Below, one piece after another: positions 10,190 to 23,310 of a DNA stretch of 53,258 bases. Where the stretch lies: NCBI GenBank assembly GCA_003339415.1, contig PDHQ01000110.1, positions 53,988 to 107,245 of the forward strand. Direction: 5' to 3'. Source of the stretch: Ophiocordyceps camponoti-saundersi (nom. inval.) (Eukaryota; Ascomycota; Sordariomycetes; Hypocreales; Ophiocordycipitaceae). Position 1 is the first letter of the stretch, and each line of letters begins with the position of its first letter. The notes under the pieces were generated by a model. The model was not told the DNA's origin. It ran no database searches and was given only the letters and a program-made list of their open reading frames with translations. Both the position numbers and the translations under genes were made by a program.

Positions 10190-13100
10190 TCAGTGGAAAA
10201 GGGCGTGGCTCGTGTCTAGCTTTCGTCCTTGGCACACAAACCCCACAGGGGTGTGCATAAAATCCTGCCCTCTGCGCATTATTGCAAGCCATTCTGCTAG
10301 AAAAGACAGTGTGTCTCCTCTGCCGGCAGGTCCTTTCTGATAGACGGCATTGAGATATTCCACAAGAGGCTCGTATTCGTCCGCTTCGAAGTAGAGCCTG
10401 CCCCCAAGCACCCCCAGCTCGATGGAGAGCCAAGAAGGTAACTCGTCTTGCAAAGGCGGCATCACGTAGCTTGCCAATCTGCTGGTCTGCACCATGTTTC
10501 GCGTTGTAGGCGCCGCGTATGGCATCAGGTGAATCGGTGCCTTAGCCGCCATGCTCCTTAGCATGGGAATCAGAAGCTCAGCCTCTTCCGGCACCAGCAC
10601 TACTGCTGTCTGGCTTTTTGGGCTCCAGGCCACCCATTCTACCGGCCGCTACGTGTTTCTCGCCCGTCAGCTGTAGGCCGAACAACACGAGTAAGGGGGA
10701 TTGACATACCACAAAAGTGTCCCTGATGTCCCTGAGGCACTTCTTCGACAAGTCGACGTTGACAGTCCGGCAAAATTGCTTGGATACCAGGAGGCGCGAG
10801 TCCGGCGCCGTGAGACGAAACTTTTGCCCCGGAGTCGATAGAGACATGTGTTCCGTAGCCTTGACCACTCCAGATTTGTTTGGCAACGCGCCCGTCCGCG
10901 CAAAAGCCTCGATTGACGGATGCAGGCCCGGGAAGTCGAGCCCCTTTTCGCCGTGATGTGGCTTCTGTGCTTCGCGGACCTGCTCGACCTGGAACTCAAC
11001 CTCTCGCTCCTGTTCGACCTCCTCCATCATCCCGTCTTCGACTGTCAGGTCTCGGACATCTGATTCGAGCACCTGCAGCTGCGCCGTCATGTCGCCAAGT
11101 TTATGATGGAACATTCCTGGCGATATCGAGTGCCGTTCGCTCGCCGCGTTTCCGTACAGTTCCGTAAGCTTGATCCGCTCGCGACACCGCAACACCTCGA
11201 GTAACGCCGCCTTGTGCTGCGAGTTAGTCAGGTATTCAGGATACTGCAAGGCCGCACTCGTCCGGCGACAGAAGTCCACGCCCTGCGCGTAGAACAGTCC
11301 CTGAAGCTGGTCGTTGCCCTGGCATGTCTGCTCAAGCAGCCAGTGAACCACGTCGAGAGAGTCAATGGCCGCCCCCTCCGGCTTATTCCGAAGGTCGATG
11401 ACGCTGCGATAGACTTCGGGCGGTGCACAGAAGACGACTGACTGCGTCGTCGCAAGTTGTCGAAGTCTCATGGCCGCTGCGTGCGTCAGCGGTCTGCGAT
11501 ATGCCCCTTCACCCAAGATACATACCTTGAACGGTGTGATCCTTGGTTTGTCCGAGTGCCAGCGTCAGAGCTCCGCAGGCTTGCGGCGGCAGCTTGAGAT
11601 CGGTGCCGCGTGTGTGAGCCTCATCGAGGTAGACGAGGCAGTCGACCAAGTTCTCGGCAAACGGAGTAGCCAGCAGAGGGAGAGGGGCCTTGCTGCCGCG
11701 GTACAGAATCCAAGCCCGATTCTCTTGCGAGTCGATGTAGACACCGGCTTGAGCTTGAGTGTCCACGTCCAGCCACTTCTGGATCAGGCATTTGTTGTCC
11801 ATCTCTAGTATGTAAGCACCGGCGTCGATCAAGAGCCGTATACCCTTCCTCTTCAACTGCTCGAGAAGCTGTTCCTCCGAGAGGCGAAGTCCATTGCTTG
11901 TCGTAGAAACCATACACATCCTGTTCCTCCGCTGCAGCAGGTACGATAGAACCTCGGCGTTGGTGTGACTCAGACTCAGCAGATCCTCCTGCTTGATGGA
12001 TAGGGGCAACAGACGTCTGTTATCGTTGGTGCCGCTGAATCCCGTCGTCTTCGCCACACTACCCCAGGACTCCTCGCCAATTTTATCAGGCTGCAGCGGT
12101 AAGTCCCAGCCCGAAGACTGCAGCTTGACAGAAAACTGCTTCGCGTAGCGCGGGAAGACAAAGTTATTCATATAATGCTCTACAACGCGCCTCTTCGACC
12201 CAAGATGTCGCCACAACTCGGCCACTTGGCCCGCGTCGTCGGCTTTGATGAGGTTCCAGTGCCGGAGCCGCGCTGGAAGCGAGCTGCAGCCGGCTGTCCA
12301 GTCGCCGTATTCGGATGATGGGTCGTCCGACTTCAGCACACGTTCTAAGCCGTCCCGGAACTGCTTCTGGCTGAGGCCCGCGTAGTAAAAAGACAGACAG
12401 GTAAGGAGAATGGCCACGTCTGGATGGCCGAACTCTGCTTGCTCCGACGGCACACCCTTGGCCTCGAACGGTACTGCCAGTGGCGGCCTCGCGGGATGCA
12501 AGCCGTACTGTACGTTCCATCGCTTTCTGAGGCATAGAAAGAGAACCCTCTTCAACAGTAGCCCGCGCAGGATCAGCACCCTACTGAAGATCGAGTCTTT
12601 GCCTCCAAGCGCCCGCAGGACACTATCAAAGACGTGCTGGCCAGGGTTCTCTTCGTCTAAAAGGCGTCTCAGGCTGTCCCGTGTTCTCTTGTCCGAGGAG
12701 ACTGAGTACGGCAGTCGGAGCATCTCAAAGCGGCCCTCGCATATCGTGTCTGTCAACCGCTGCCGCAGCGTGTCTTCGACCTCCGATTGGATGATGTAAA
12801 TGGCCGGGAAGCCCGATTGGCGTGGGACGACCTCGATGCCCTGACGAAATCGGCGACGTAGCTCGCCAATGTTATCCTTGACCAGCCACAGCAGGCCCTG
12901 AGCAATCTTCCAGCGAGCTGGGGACGCATCCACCTGCATTAGCTGGCCGCTGGGGTAGATAAGCTGGGTTTTAACTGCCAGCGAGAAGTCCGACTCGTCG
13001 AGTATATCTCTGCAATTATTGTTCAGCCACGTCTGCATCGTGTTCATGCTCTTGGCCTCCTTAAGTCTTGAGTCGATAAGGCGCTGAAAGCCGCAGAGCT

Positions 13101-16100
13101 TGTACGACAGGATGTGCTCGGGGGCAGCAAGTATGACTCCGGAATGATTGAGCGTGTCGAGATGCAACTCGTAGAAGAGCTTCAGGCTCTCCTTATCCGT
13201 GGGCGTACGGCGAGAAAAGGGGATGTGCTTCACTTCTCGGCCGAGAAGGCCCCCGATCCTCGACTGAAGAGTCTCGGCTGTCTGCCGCAGTAGAGCCTTG
13301 GGCACGATGATTCGACATAGCTGTTGAGAGTCCGCAAGCACGGCCGCCACCATTGGCACGATGCATGAAGTCTTGCCTGTGTCGTCGTGGGCACTATGAT
13401 TAGCGGGTTTCGATCAACCGATTGAACTTGTCTGTCTTTGTCTTTTCCGTCTTTCATCGAAGACGAAAAGCCGTCATCTCGCTCTACGCGCCTGTGATTT
13501 TCTATATATATCTGTTTCTCACCTCTGCCCATATTGAGCTGGAGCACAGAATTCGACTGTGAAGGCGGGCGAATGATTGCATTGGCCACTTCGACCTGCT
13601 CACGGCGAATCAATAGGTTGCTCTCGATCTCAAGCAGCAACCAGTCGGGGTGTTCCATCGGATTCCAGTTCTCGTGTCCCTTATTGAGGCACTGCTCGAG
13701 CAGTCTTGCTTCGTCTCCTTTCAGACTGGCGTTTCTCATCCTCAGGAGCAGCTGTTGAGACGTGATGAGGACTCCGTAAGAGACAAGGTGTTCCTTCATC
13801 CCCGGCCCAAAAGCCACCTGATCCTTCGAACGGAGCAACCGAAGTAACGCCATGGGAGCCGTGTTAGGCCAGAGCGTTGCCTGTTGAAGCCAGCGAAATC
13901 GGGCGTCGTCGACGGACAGGGCATCAGTCATCGCAGTCAAGGTTGACTCCAAAGTGCTAACAATCAGCTCCAAGGCGTCTTCAATCCTGTTCAGGTCCGG
14001 AAAGCTCGTGTTTCTTTGACTTTGAATCTCGATCTTTCGCAGCGCGTCGCAGCTCCGGCACAAGTCGTTGCCGTATTGACGCCAGAGTGGCCGCGGCGAT
14101 GTCTTGAATAGCCAAAGGACCCTTTCGAGTTCTTTAATCTCTAGGGAATATGGCTGTCTCTGAGGTTTTGTCATCACGACGGGGACGGGGAAGCATAGCT
14201 CGTTGATTGACGGCTGCTGCAATTGAGGGCCATCTCTCAGTATCAGCTCCGGCGAGAGTGAGGGGATCACGGCTTGACGCCTTGGAGCCTCGGCCTCTTC
14301 TCCCGAGCTGTAGGCTTCAAGCCTCGGAACTGTGAATTTGGTCTCGCCCACATCGGAATGCTTGTCAAGATGGGTCTGGGCCTCAGCGGCATACTGGAAA
14401 AGGAGGGTATTTTCGTAGATGCGCGCCCATTCCGCCCGCACCTCAGGCATTGCCTCCGCGATATTAATAAATTCGGCGTGGAAACCATCTGTCGCCGGTA
14501 AAGCGCAGGGCCATTGAGATAAGAGGAATGCCGCCATGTATCTAGCCTCCGATCTAAATCGTTCATCTTCTCGGGCGTCGCGAGGCCAAGCTCGTCGGTT
14601 GCTGATAATGATATTCTCCAGTCGTCCCCGGCCTATTTGCTGCAACCCATCTTTAAAGCCGGTGAAGTGAGAATAGGGCGGTGGCTGGAGAGACCACAGC
14701 TCGTCCACGCTTGAAAAGGCGCAAAGAATCATTATGGCGTCCATTTCAACCAGAGGGTTAAAAGAAAGCAGAGCTATTCGGAAGACGGCGTCGTAGACAT
14801 TGCCGCTCGAGGCGGCGTTCCTGCAAGTATTGATTAAAGTCCCCCAACATCCTCCTATTTCATCGTTGATTAGGGCATCCAGGGAACCGGCCAAGCGGTT
14901 AGTCGGGGCATCGAAACCCCCGATCACGTTGCCGGCGAAATTTCGCAGAACCACTAGAAGCGGCGACGTTCGGGGCATCTTGAATGGCCGACGATGGATG
15001 GTTCTCACTGTTCGATAGACTCTGGCCGCCCACTGCGATTCAGCATTGCCACTGCGGCCGGTGTACGGAAAGTCAATGCTTTCGCTTCGGGCATGGAGTT
15101 GAGCGAGAATGCCACGTTCGTAGACTCCTCGACGGATCGCGGCTCGCTGCCAGAGGACATCGGCATCGTTCTTCACCAGGGCGTCATTGCACTCTCCTTC
15201 TTGTCTGTCAAACGTGCGCAACTGGCTCGACTTGAGGCGGATGCTGCCAATGACTTGTCTATAAGAGTCGCGCTGTATCTCGACGGTCAAGGCCTTGTTC
15301 CAATCAGTTTTCTGGAGGAGTCGCATGTTTTCTGGGAAATATGTCCGTCTCGGGCAAAGATTCTCCAACTCAGAGAGCACTTTTCGAGAGGCTTTGCTCA
15401 AAGGGATAAGCGGCTGGCATGAGCCGGAGCTGAGGATTCTGTGCGCCTCTTCGGCCCCTGTTGAACCCGTCAAGGGATCGGGTAGGGGAAAAGACGACAC
15501 TGCATGAAATAAAGCCAGGCTGTAGGAGAGAACCGGTTCCGGAGAACACGTGAGTCGTCCAAGGACGCTGTCGATTTCGAATTTGGTATATGTCATGGGA
15601 TTCTCGACCCGGGCAGCCACATGTATCCCTCGGCGAACGTAGGTCAAGGCTCCGAGGCCAATGATGAGGCTTTGGCGCTTCCAATCGGCAATGTCTCGAA
15701 GAACAATCTTGCTTTCAAGCCCGTACAAGGTCCCAGCATCTTGTTCTGGGTCAATCTCCGCCTGGAGTTGGTTCGATCTGAGAAGTCCATTCTGCCCGAC
15801 TATGAATTCGAGCTGAAGATGCTTCAGGCGCACTGTCAGATTGTTATGAGGAGGCTGAGAGACCGTGATTCTATCCGGACGCTCGAAGCTATGAAAAATG
15901 CTGTAGATGTCTCGGCAGACTTGGGCGCGAGGGTCGACTAACATGGTGTCACGTCGCCTGGCGAGATTGGTATTCACGCTGAGAACCCAATTTCCTGGCC
16001 TGGACATCCAAATCTTAGGCTTCCGACGGATTTCAATATCACCTGTATCAATGTCCAGCCAATGCACACAGCCGTCGATGAGCTCGGAAGGCAGGTCGAA

Positions 16101-19100
16101 TTCTTCGTCCTTTCGAAACACATTAGGTGGAATCAGCTCAAGACATTTGTTTATCCTGCGCACACGGTCATGGTATACGGCTTTGATGATGACTCTACCG
16201 CCGCGATGGCCGAAATGAATCTCGTGGTCTTCGACGACACTCTCCAGCTGATGGGTCATATCGTACAAAGGCGAGCGGTATGTCATCAAGTGCTGGTTAC
16301 CAAACAGGTTCTTGACGTCCGCTGAGTAGAGGATCTCCTGTGGCAGCTTTCCCAGTGGCTTGCCGTCGACAAGAAGATGTCCCTCGACGAGGTGAAAGTG
16401 GATGTTTTGTTCCGAAAACCAGCGCTGCCCTGCGCTGGTACCACGGACAACAGACTTGATCCATGAGGCGTCCTTGCCGCGCAAGGGAACCCACGGCTCA
16501 AAGCTCCTCGTCTCTTGTTCCCATTCAAATGAGAACCAGAGACGCGAAATGGCTTTGCTCGGACTGTATGGGTTGGCGCGGACCGAGTCTGCAACAATCC
16601 CTCGCATCTGGTGAGCCATCTTCATGTCCCTCATCAGCATATTCTCTACTGAGGGCGGAAGATTTGCCGGGTCCAGGGCGAGGCTCTGTTGCAGCGCGAC
16701 TGAAGCCTCCACGAACGTCTCGAGCCCGTCAGCGCTGAGGATGCTCTTTGCTTCCTCGGCGAGTGGAGCGAACGTCCGACGGCACAGCAAGGCGGCCTGG
16801 AGTCGGTAAAGGGCTGCCCTTCGAGCGGCGTCGGCGTCGGCGGCATGGCGATGCTCGTCTCGGTGGTGCGAGATCCAGCGCAGCGTCGCATGGCGAGCCG
16901 CACGGATCAACTCACGGGCACGTGCATGAATCTCCGGAACGCCGAGGGCACGAAGCCGCAGGGAGAGGGTGATAAGAAGCTCCATGGCAGGCATTTCGCG
17001 CGCACTGGCTTCAATGACTTGGAACCGAGTTTCGACTAGATCGGCGAGTCGAGAACAGAAAACTTGGTCGCGGAAGACGGCATGGATAATGCCCAGACCG
17101 TCGGCAACTGAGCCAGAACCAATGTCGTCTGGCCCTGCCTGGATGGCGAGCTGGCCGAGGAGCTGCAGGGTCTGCTGATCACTCAAGTTCACATTGGACG
17201 CGCCGAGCTCAGTTACGATGGTGATCCAACGCCTCTGCTTGCCGCCGAGAAGCTTCTGAACCGCCATAAACTCATGAGACGTCATCTGTGGTGGACAGCG
17301 AGCAATGCTGGCCACGATGTCGTACGATGTCGGGCCGTCAGACCACCTGGAGTCAGTCGGCCTGCTGCTACTGACATTGAGCATGGGCTGTGGAAGGCGA
17401 AGTCCGCAAAGGTGGTTAAATGATATGGATCCTCTGCGGTCGCGAACCCAAGTCCCGGAATCAATGTCGTAGTATTCGAAGCTGAGACCCAGGGGCAGGT
17501 CGATGCTGTTCCACTCGCACTTCATACGCTGGGCCCTGTAGTGTGTCTCGCGAAACGACTTGGTGAAGGAAGCCAGGGTGATGCCGTGGGCTACTGAGGT
17601 CTGGTAGGCACGTAGCTGCTCGTTTTCATAAATCAACGAGGACGGCTGGCTGCGTGACGGGGGCTGTGGCGGTTGCCCCAAGTTGATGCGGATCTGCCAA
17701 GTGGCGTTGCGGTAGGCCTGAAGATAGAGCGGAATGCAAAGGTCAAAGACGACGGCCTGCTTCGCCCATTCGTCTTTTGGGAGGAAGCTCTCGTGGACAT
17801 GGATCTCCATACGATTTCGCTTGCGACGGATGTAGCACTTGTTACAGCTGTGAATATTAATAGACCCGTCTGTGTTGTAGGTGCAGACGCATCTTTCCAG
17901 AGAGATCTTGACGCTCATCTCGTCATAGAGGCGGCATGCTTCGACCCATTCCTCTCTCTTCCGCTCGCGAGAGTGGTCGGAATGCCTTTCAATGCGTTCG
18001 AGGACGCTACTCAGGCGAAGACCGTCCGCATCTGAGCGAAAATACTGGGCGGCGAAGCACCGGGAATCAGGGTCATCGAGGATGGAACGGTCTTCGTGTA
18101 TACAGCGTTTCACTCTCTTCCTGAGGTGAGCCTGGATTGCGCGAAGACGAAGCATGTCAGTACGACTGGCGAGTTGGAGCACGTCGAGGGCCTCTGCGGT
18201 GAAGGACGGATGAAAATCGTTGAGAAGCGGACAAGCGGCAATGGCGTGTTTGTCCATCTCGGTCCACAGCGTCATGATTCGAAGGATAAAGAGGCTCGCC
18301 TGGTCGGGCTTTGAATCGATTTTGCATGGGTGGCCGAGGGCGACGAAAAGACGGCCAATGCAGTCACTCAACTCGACGCAGCGACTGCGACGCGCCGTGA
18401 TGCCGTAATTTCGAGAATCGCGAAGCCCTTCTCGAGAAGCAGCTGCCTCGAGCTCAGCAAGATGGATATAGTGCTTCGTGATCTCACTGGTAATCTGGAT
18501 CGCGGTACTGTCTCCTGGGCTATGGTCTCGGGTGCGTTTGTGACCAGCAACAGGAGCTGACGGGTGGCGACTAACTACTAGTATGTGCTGGAGATATGCG
18601 CCGCTCAGTGGTAGAGACAGCTTCATTGAGGTATTATTGGCGCGATGGGGCAGCGGTTGTATACGACGCGCCATAGCCGACTTGCAATTACCCCATGAAA
18701 GTTCGATTCTTCTCGACGTGGAGACAATGGTTTCCTGGAAATCAGTCCCGAGTGCAGCAAAAAGAGCTCGGTAGGTCGGAGCTGAATCTTCAGACGCCTC
18801 CGCAGCATCTTGCTGGAGCTTAGCAAGGCGACGGCAGAGCTTTGCCCGGAGAACGAGTACCAGCTCAGGCTCCAGCTTCTCGACACAATCCCTGAGCATA
18901 TCGGCAAGGACGACGCAGATGAGGAATTTATATGATGCACGGCCACAATCAGGTCCCAGGGCCATATGGAGGCGTCGCTGAACGGCAACGCGAAGTACTA
19001 GCCAGGCTGGGCTCCTCCGCCAGGGGTAATGTCCATGGTCGATGCTGACGTCGTCCCGGACGCGTTTGCATAGTTTGGGCGGCGAGACTGTACTGCCAGA

Positions 19101-19802
19101 GGCCTGTAATAGCGGAATGAGAAAGTGGGTGATGAGTGTCGGCTCCGCGTTATCCCGCGTCTCGCTGATGACGATGCGGGCCTTGGTAGCCCGGGCCGAG
19201 AAGCGGCTCAGCTGCTCCGAGGAAGCCTTTTCGAGCAGCAGGGAGAGATTCTCCTGGAATGAGGGCTGCATGAAGGCTTCGAGGGGGATCTCTGCGGCAT
19301 AGCCTGGGAATGTCCAGTCAAAGGCAACATCGAAATTGAGCACATGCTGAGCAGGCGGAGAGGTTTCGAAGACTTCGAACACAACTGTATCCTTGCTTTC
19401 CCTAGACGCAGCAGAGTGGTGAGAAATGAGTTTCTCCATGAGAGTGGCCATTAGTTCCCCTTATCGTTCCTTAAACTTTTCAGCTCACCGGAAATCGCGA
19501 CGGATCAGAAGCGCGGCATTCTGCGCCTGAAGACGGATAATGTAAAGGTCTCCGGGACCCAGATCTGACCAGTCGTCTAGAAGATGCTGGGCATCGAAGC
19601 TGGCGTCGACGATTCCCTTGCCCATCCTGAGGCATCGCGTGACGAGAGACCATTCATCGTCGGGGTCATTCTTCAAGGTCTGACAGGCGCGGAGGAGACG
19701 AGACAACAAGTCTGCTGCGATGGCTTCTGCATTGCAGTCAAAGACTCCGGGCACTTTTGGAGGCAGAACAAGATGGTAGAAGACGGACTCGAGCAAATCC
19801 AT
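10190..19802 (-). CDS. Giant DUF6606/DUF3638/DUF3645-family protein with P-loop and DEAH box (3089 aa)
   Basis: Five exons: complement(10190..10648, 10710..11476, 11526..13376, 13523..19401, 19489..19802). All joints keep frame. The N-terminus (MDLLESVFYHLVLPPKVPG) and the segment VVFEVFETSPPAQHVL match the DUF6606 start of this fungal family. A CxC-x(12)-CxxC zinc-knuckle-like cluster (CVCTYNTDG...HSCNKC) lies near 17850-17890. The family core has a Walker A-type MGRGKT (residues 2062-2067) and DEAHTRGTD (DEAH 2649-2652, bases 11614-11625), which suggests an SF2-like ATPase. Homologues are often auto-named 'ubiquitinyl hydrolase', but I see no catalytic evidence for that. A glutamate-rich stretch near 10990-11030 may be coiled coil. 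The start at 19802 is used because the upstream TTG is not an ATG. Intron sizes are 61, 49, 146 and 87 nt. It is probably a housekeeping-type neighbour and not part of the PKS cluster. Confidence 0.85.
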
Positions 19803-20836
19803 TGTCGTCAATCATCAGCTTCGAGAAGTCCACGCAAGAGAGGCCGACTCGATCAGATGAGGTTGGGTGAAGAGGCTTGGGCAGAAGAATGAAGAGAGTG
19901 ATAGAGTGACGGGTAAGATACAATGAAAATTTTGTGTGTAATTCGACGCTTTGAGAGGATGCAGGAAGAAGATTGAGGGTGTGAGGGTTGAAAATGTGTG
20001 GTCGTGAAAATGGGAAGGATGGGGAGTTAGAGGTATGGAAGAGAATGGCTGAAATTGGGTCGGACATGGGCCAGGCGATGATTTTTTTTCTTTTCCTCCA
20101 AATTACTGCCTCTTCTGTCTGCCAAATGTATGCTATGTACAGGTAAACGGCGCGTCGTTTGCCTCGAGCCCTTGTGCACGTGAGTTGCTGCTCTAGCAAC
20201 ATGTTGGATGCCTCAGGCCTGCGGTGAAGGGTCCCGTCACGCTCAGCTAGTAGAGGGAACACGGGATGAATAAAGATGTATATTTTACAGCCAGAGTCGC
20301 GGGACCTGTCTTCGTTTCAAGGGGCCTCGTCGAACACTTGAAGCCATAGTCTGGTTAATGCCTTATAAAGTTATACTAATAGCTGGCTGGCCGCGATGCT
20401 GCCAACGAAATGTGAGGTAGTCGTCGTCGTCGTCGTCGTCGGAAGCCAATAGCTTATGACTCATCACATCGCTTGCTCTCGTCACGTGAGATGGCTGCTT
20501 CCAGCTCTAGGGTAGGTGATTTACTTCGATAAATTAGAAGCAAAGGCCAGGGCATGGAAGAACAGGCAAAGGCCCTGTCAAGAGCTTTATCCTGCATGAG
20601 GCGGGCCGCGTTCCTCTAAACCCTGGAATCCAGGATGAACGTCAGGGGACACGTGCAAGATCTAATGCCCGACACCTCTAACCTCATCAGACGCTGCATT
20701 ATGTGTTTACTCTCTCTACCTATCTGAAGCAGACTCTCTCACATGCGATTGCATATACATACATACAGGGAGGCAGAACAGTTTCACGATTCCCCAGAGA
20801 CTTACGGCATCCCTCGAATCATATGAATTTCTGCTG
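19803..20836. other. Intergenic region, promoter of giant gene and 3' side of P450
   Basis: About 1 kb. It contains a (GTC)n tract at 20420-20441 and CACGTG hexamers at 20177-20182, 20483-20488 and 20650-20655. No convincing gene is present; the longest open frame on the minus strand (19738-20262) overlaps the giant gene's first exon and lacks motifs. Confidence 0.55.
20420..20441. repeat. (GTC)n microsatellite
   Basis: About seven GTC units in the promoter region of the giant gene. Confidence 0.9.
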
Positions 20837-22557
20837 CTAGACCGCCCTGACACTCACAATCAGCTCCGTCTGCAGCGCCCTCCGCGGCAACTTCGTCTCG
20901 TCCCTTAGGTTCTCATCCCAGAGCCTAAACTCGACCCGTCCGAACCAGGCAGCCAGCAAACAAGCCAGCTCCGCCTGAGCGAACCGCACCGCCAGACAAC
21001 CCTGCGGACCGTGCATGAAGGGGAGAAAGGCGTAGTTGCTGCTAGCTCCGCCGTTCGTGGCCCCTCGATCGGTTCCGGCTCCGGCCCCGGCTACTGCTTC
21101 TGATGATGCTTCACTCTCCAACCAACGCTCAGGCCTGAATTCACACGCGTCTTCCCCCCACAACTCCGGATCGACGCTCGTCGCGTGTGTTGCGAGCTTG
21201 ATGGCTGTCCCACGTGGGATGTAGAGCCCCTGAACCACGGCATCACACTTTGCCTCCCTCGACGTCGTGCCGACGCTGTACTTGCGCAAAACCTCCTTGA
21301 CGACGGCGTTGAGATAGGGCAAGCCGTCTATTTCTGCAAATGACGGCAGCTCGAAGCCTTGGCCTCTTTCGGGACCGAAAAAACGAGGCAGATGACTCCG
21401 TAGCTCTTCTCGCAGTTGCGCCTGTTTCTCAGGAAAGCAGCAAAGGGCGTAGACGGCAGCAGTCAGCGTCTTGGCTATGGCGTGATGTCCGGCGAAGAGA
21501 AAAGTGTTCAGCTGCTCCACCAGCTGCTCGTCGGTGAAGCCGGCATCGAGACCGACCGAGCAAATGTCGGGCCGGGTGTGCAGTCCGGCCGCCATTGACT
21601 TCTTGGTAGCCTCGATACCTTTGCGGCACGCCGTCTGGATCAAATTCAGAGACTCGCCAATCTCTCGACTTCGCCTCAGTGGAAGCCTGGCGACGAACCG
21701 CTTCGGCACAACCGTCTCGAGTAGGATGAGAAGCCCGTCTTGCCATGACGCGGCCGTCAGCTGCGAATAGGCCCGGGCAAGAGGAGGGTTCTCGTCGGCG
21801 ACGGCGTCAAAGTCGTAACCCATACTGGCGATGCCGATGACATCGAGCGCGCAACGCACCGCCCACGAATGGATGTCAATGACGGCGCCCTGGCTAGCTG
21901 CCGGTGCCATTGCCAGCGCCGATTCATCTCCTTTGGCCCAGAAGACGGGATACAGCTGTCGAATGTGCTTGAGAGAGAAAGCAGGACTCAACTTCCTTCT
22001 CTGCGCCTTGTGATCGTCTCCGTCAGCGACGCCGATTCCATAGCCGGTATAGCGACCCAATATCGTCCGCGAGATGGCCGATTTTGGGAAGCTGTAGTTC
22101 TTGGAGACGAGAATCTCGGAAATAGCCCGCGGCGAAGTCACCAGTAGCGTCTCGCGGTTGAGTACGTCGAGGTAGCGGATGAAGTCGTTGTGTCTGATGT
22201 TCTTAACCCTGTGACTTGACGTCTCAGCTGTGGCACTCGCTCGGTACCAAGAGGCGAGATATCAAGGGCAAAAGAAACTCACCACTCCCTCGCGTCGACG
22301 CCGATGTCTCCCGGGTGTAAACCGCTGCGGTGACCGTACAGCCAGTGGCCTTGTTTGGGCTGGGGAAGATGCCGCAGAGGCGAAGCAAAGTGCGGATAGA
22401 CATACATGTGCCAGAGGCCCCAGCCCACGAATTGCAGCAGCCAAAGGATGGCAAAGGCTTCGAAGAGGAGCCTTCTGGAACGAACCTGCAGCATCAGCAG
22501 GAGACAAGCGTCGCCCGCCACGGCGGTGGCCGTCATCTGCCTCCACGGAACAGCCAT
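20837..22557 (-). CDS. Cytochrome P450 with atypical heme and I-helix motifs
   Basis: Two exons, complement(20837..22208, 22283..22557), 548 residues. The 74-nt intron (GTGAGT...CACAG) joins in frame at DAREW/VKNIRHNDFIRYL. The N-terminal hydrophobic segment LLFEAFAILWLLQFVGWGL would anchor it in the ER membrane. ExxR is present (EVLR, 397-400), as is the PERF-type RPERW, and the heme Cys is at 496. The heme loop, however, reads FMHGPQGCLA where FxxGxRxCxG is expected (R to Q, G to A), and the I-helix reads AGHHAIAKT (331-339) where AGxD/ET-T is expected, so the acid/alcohol pair that helps O2 activation is missing. The frame is otherwise intact. It lies next to the PKS on the same strand and is probably a cluster tailoring enzyme; its chemistry may be unusual or its activity weakened. 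Confidence 0.85.
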
Positions 22558-23310
22558 CTCAAGCCTTCGAATCGCTTGGCAGCCTGTTCTGATACTTGAT
22601 TGGAGTTGACTGTCGTCGAAGGGAAGAAGTCAAGTCGCTGGCCGGCAACCAAGGCACATGCTACGATGCTTTCTTATTGACCATTGATCTTTTCTCCGCA
22701 TCCGGTGAAGCTGCCGAAACGGGGGAGGCCGAATCAGGAGAAACAAGGATCAAGCTTTGTCTTCAAGAGAGACAGATATACATTATCAAAGGCCGGAATA
22801 ACACATATTCAGACGACGATAGACCAACGAGACGACAGATGAGCATCTCATGGTGCAGTTCCGAAGGAAGCGGAAGAAGTTGCACGCAGCTCAAACAGCC
22901 TCAGCCAAGTCATTAATACAGCTCAATACCGACTAATATATAGGACCCGTTCTCTCAAGCACGAATTCAGCGTAATCACCAAATACCCTTTTGCCGTCAA
23001 CATCCGGCATTATCAATGGCACACCTGTTCCAGCACTGTCTGTTCTCCTCCCATAAGAGACCGGATGCAATGGGAGTTCTTCAGTCGGTCGCGTCGAGAC
23101 TGAACCCTCCGCAAACGTCCGTTTATGTGACGGAAACACACGCAAACTCACACACACATAGGTATGTAGACAGGTAGGTAAGCTCACACACAAGCACACA
23201 CAAAAGCAAACACAAAACATACACAAAATTCATACAAAAAATTCAAACACAAAATTCAAGCACAAAAACAACCTTCAACAGACGCACACATAACAGGGGT
23301 GGGAAGGGGC
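22558..23310. other. P450 promoter / PKS 3' region with CA-rich tract
   Basis: An intergenic stretch between two minus-strand genes. About 23130-23290 is a low-complexity CA/CAAA-rich tract (imperfect ACACAAAA units). No gene is supported. Confidence 0.55.
23130..23290. repeat. CA/CAAA-rich low-complexity tract
   Basis: Imperfect repeats of CACACA and ACAAAATTCA just downstream of the PKS stop codon; on the transcribed strand this is a TG/TTTG-rich 3' region. Confidence 0.7.

Noticed and set aside
18600..18715. tRNA-like A box (CGCTCAGTGGTAGAGA) and B box (AGTTCGATTCT)
   Set aside because: The spacing is over 90 bases, there is no acceptor-stem pairing, and the site lies inside the conserved coding exon of the giant gene.
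22933..23226. 97-residue frame downstream of the PKS
   Set aside because: It is a translation of the CA-rich tract (Cys/Val/Phe repeats) in the PKS 3' region.
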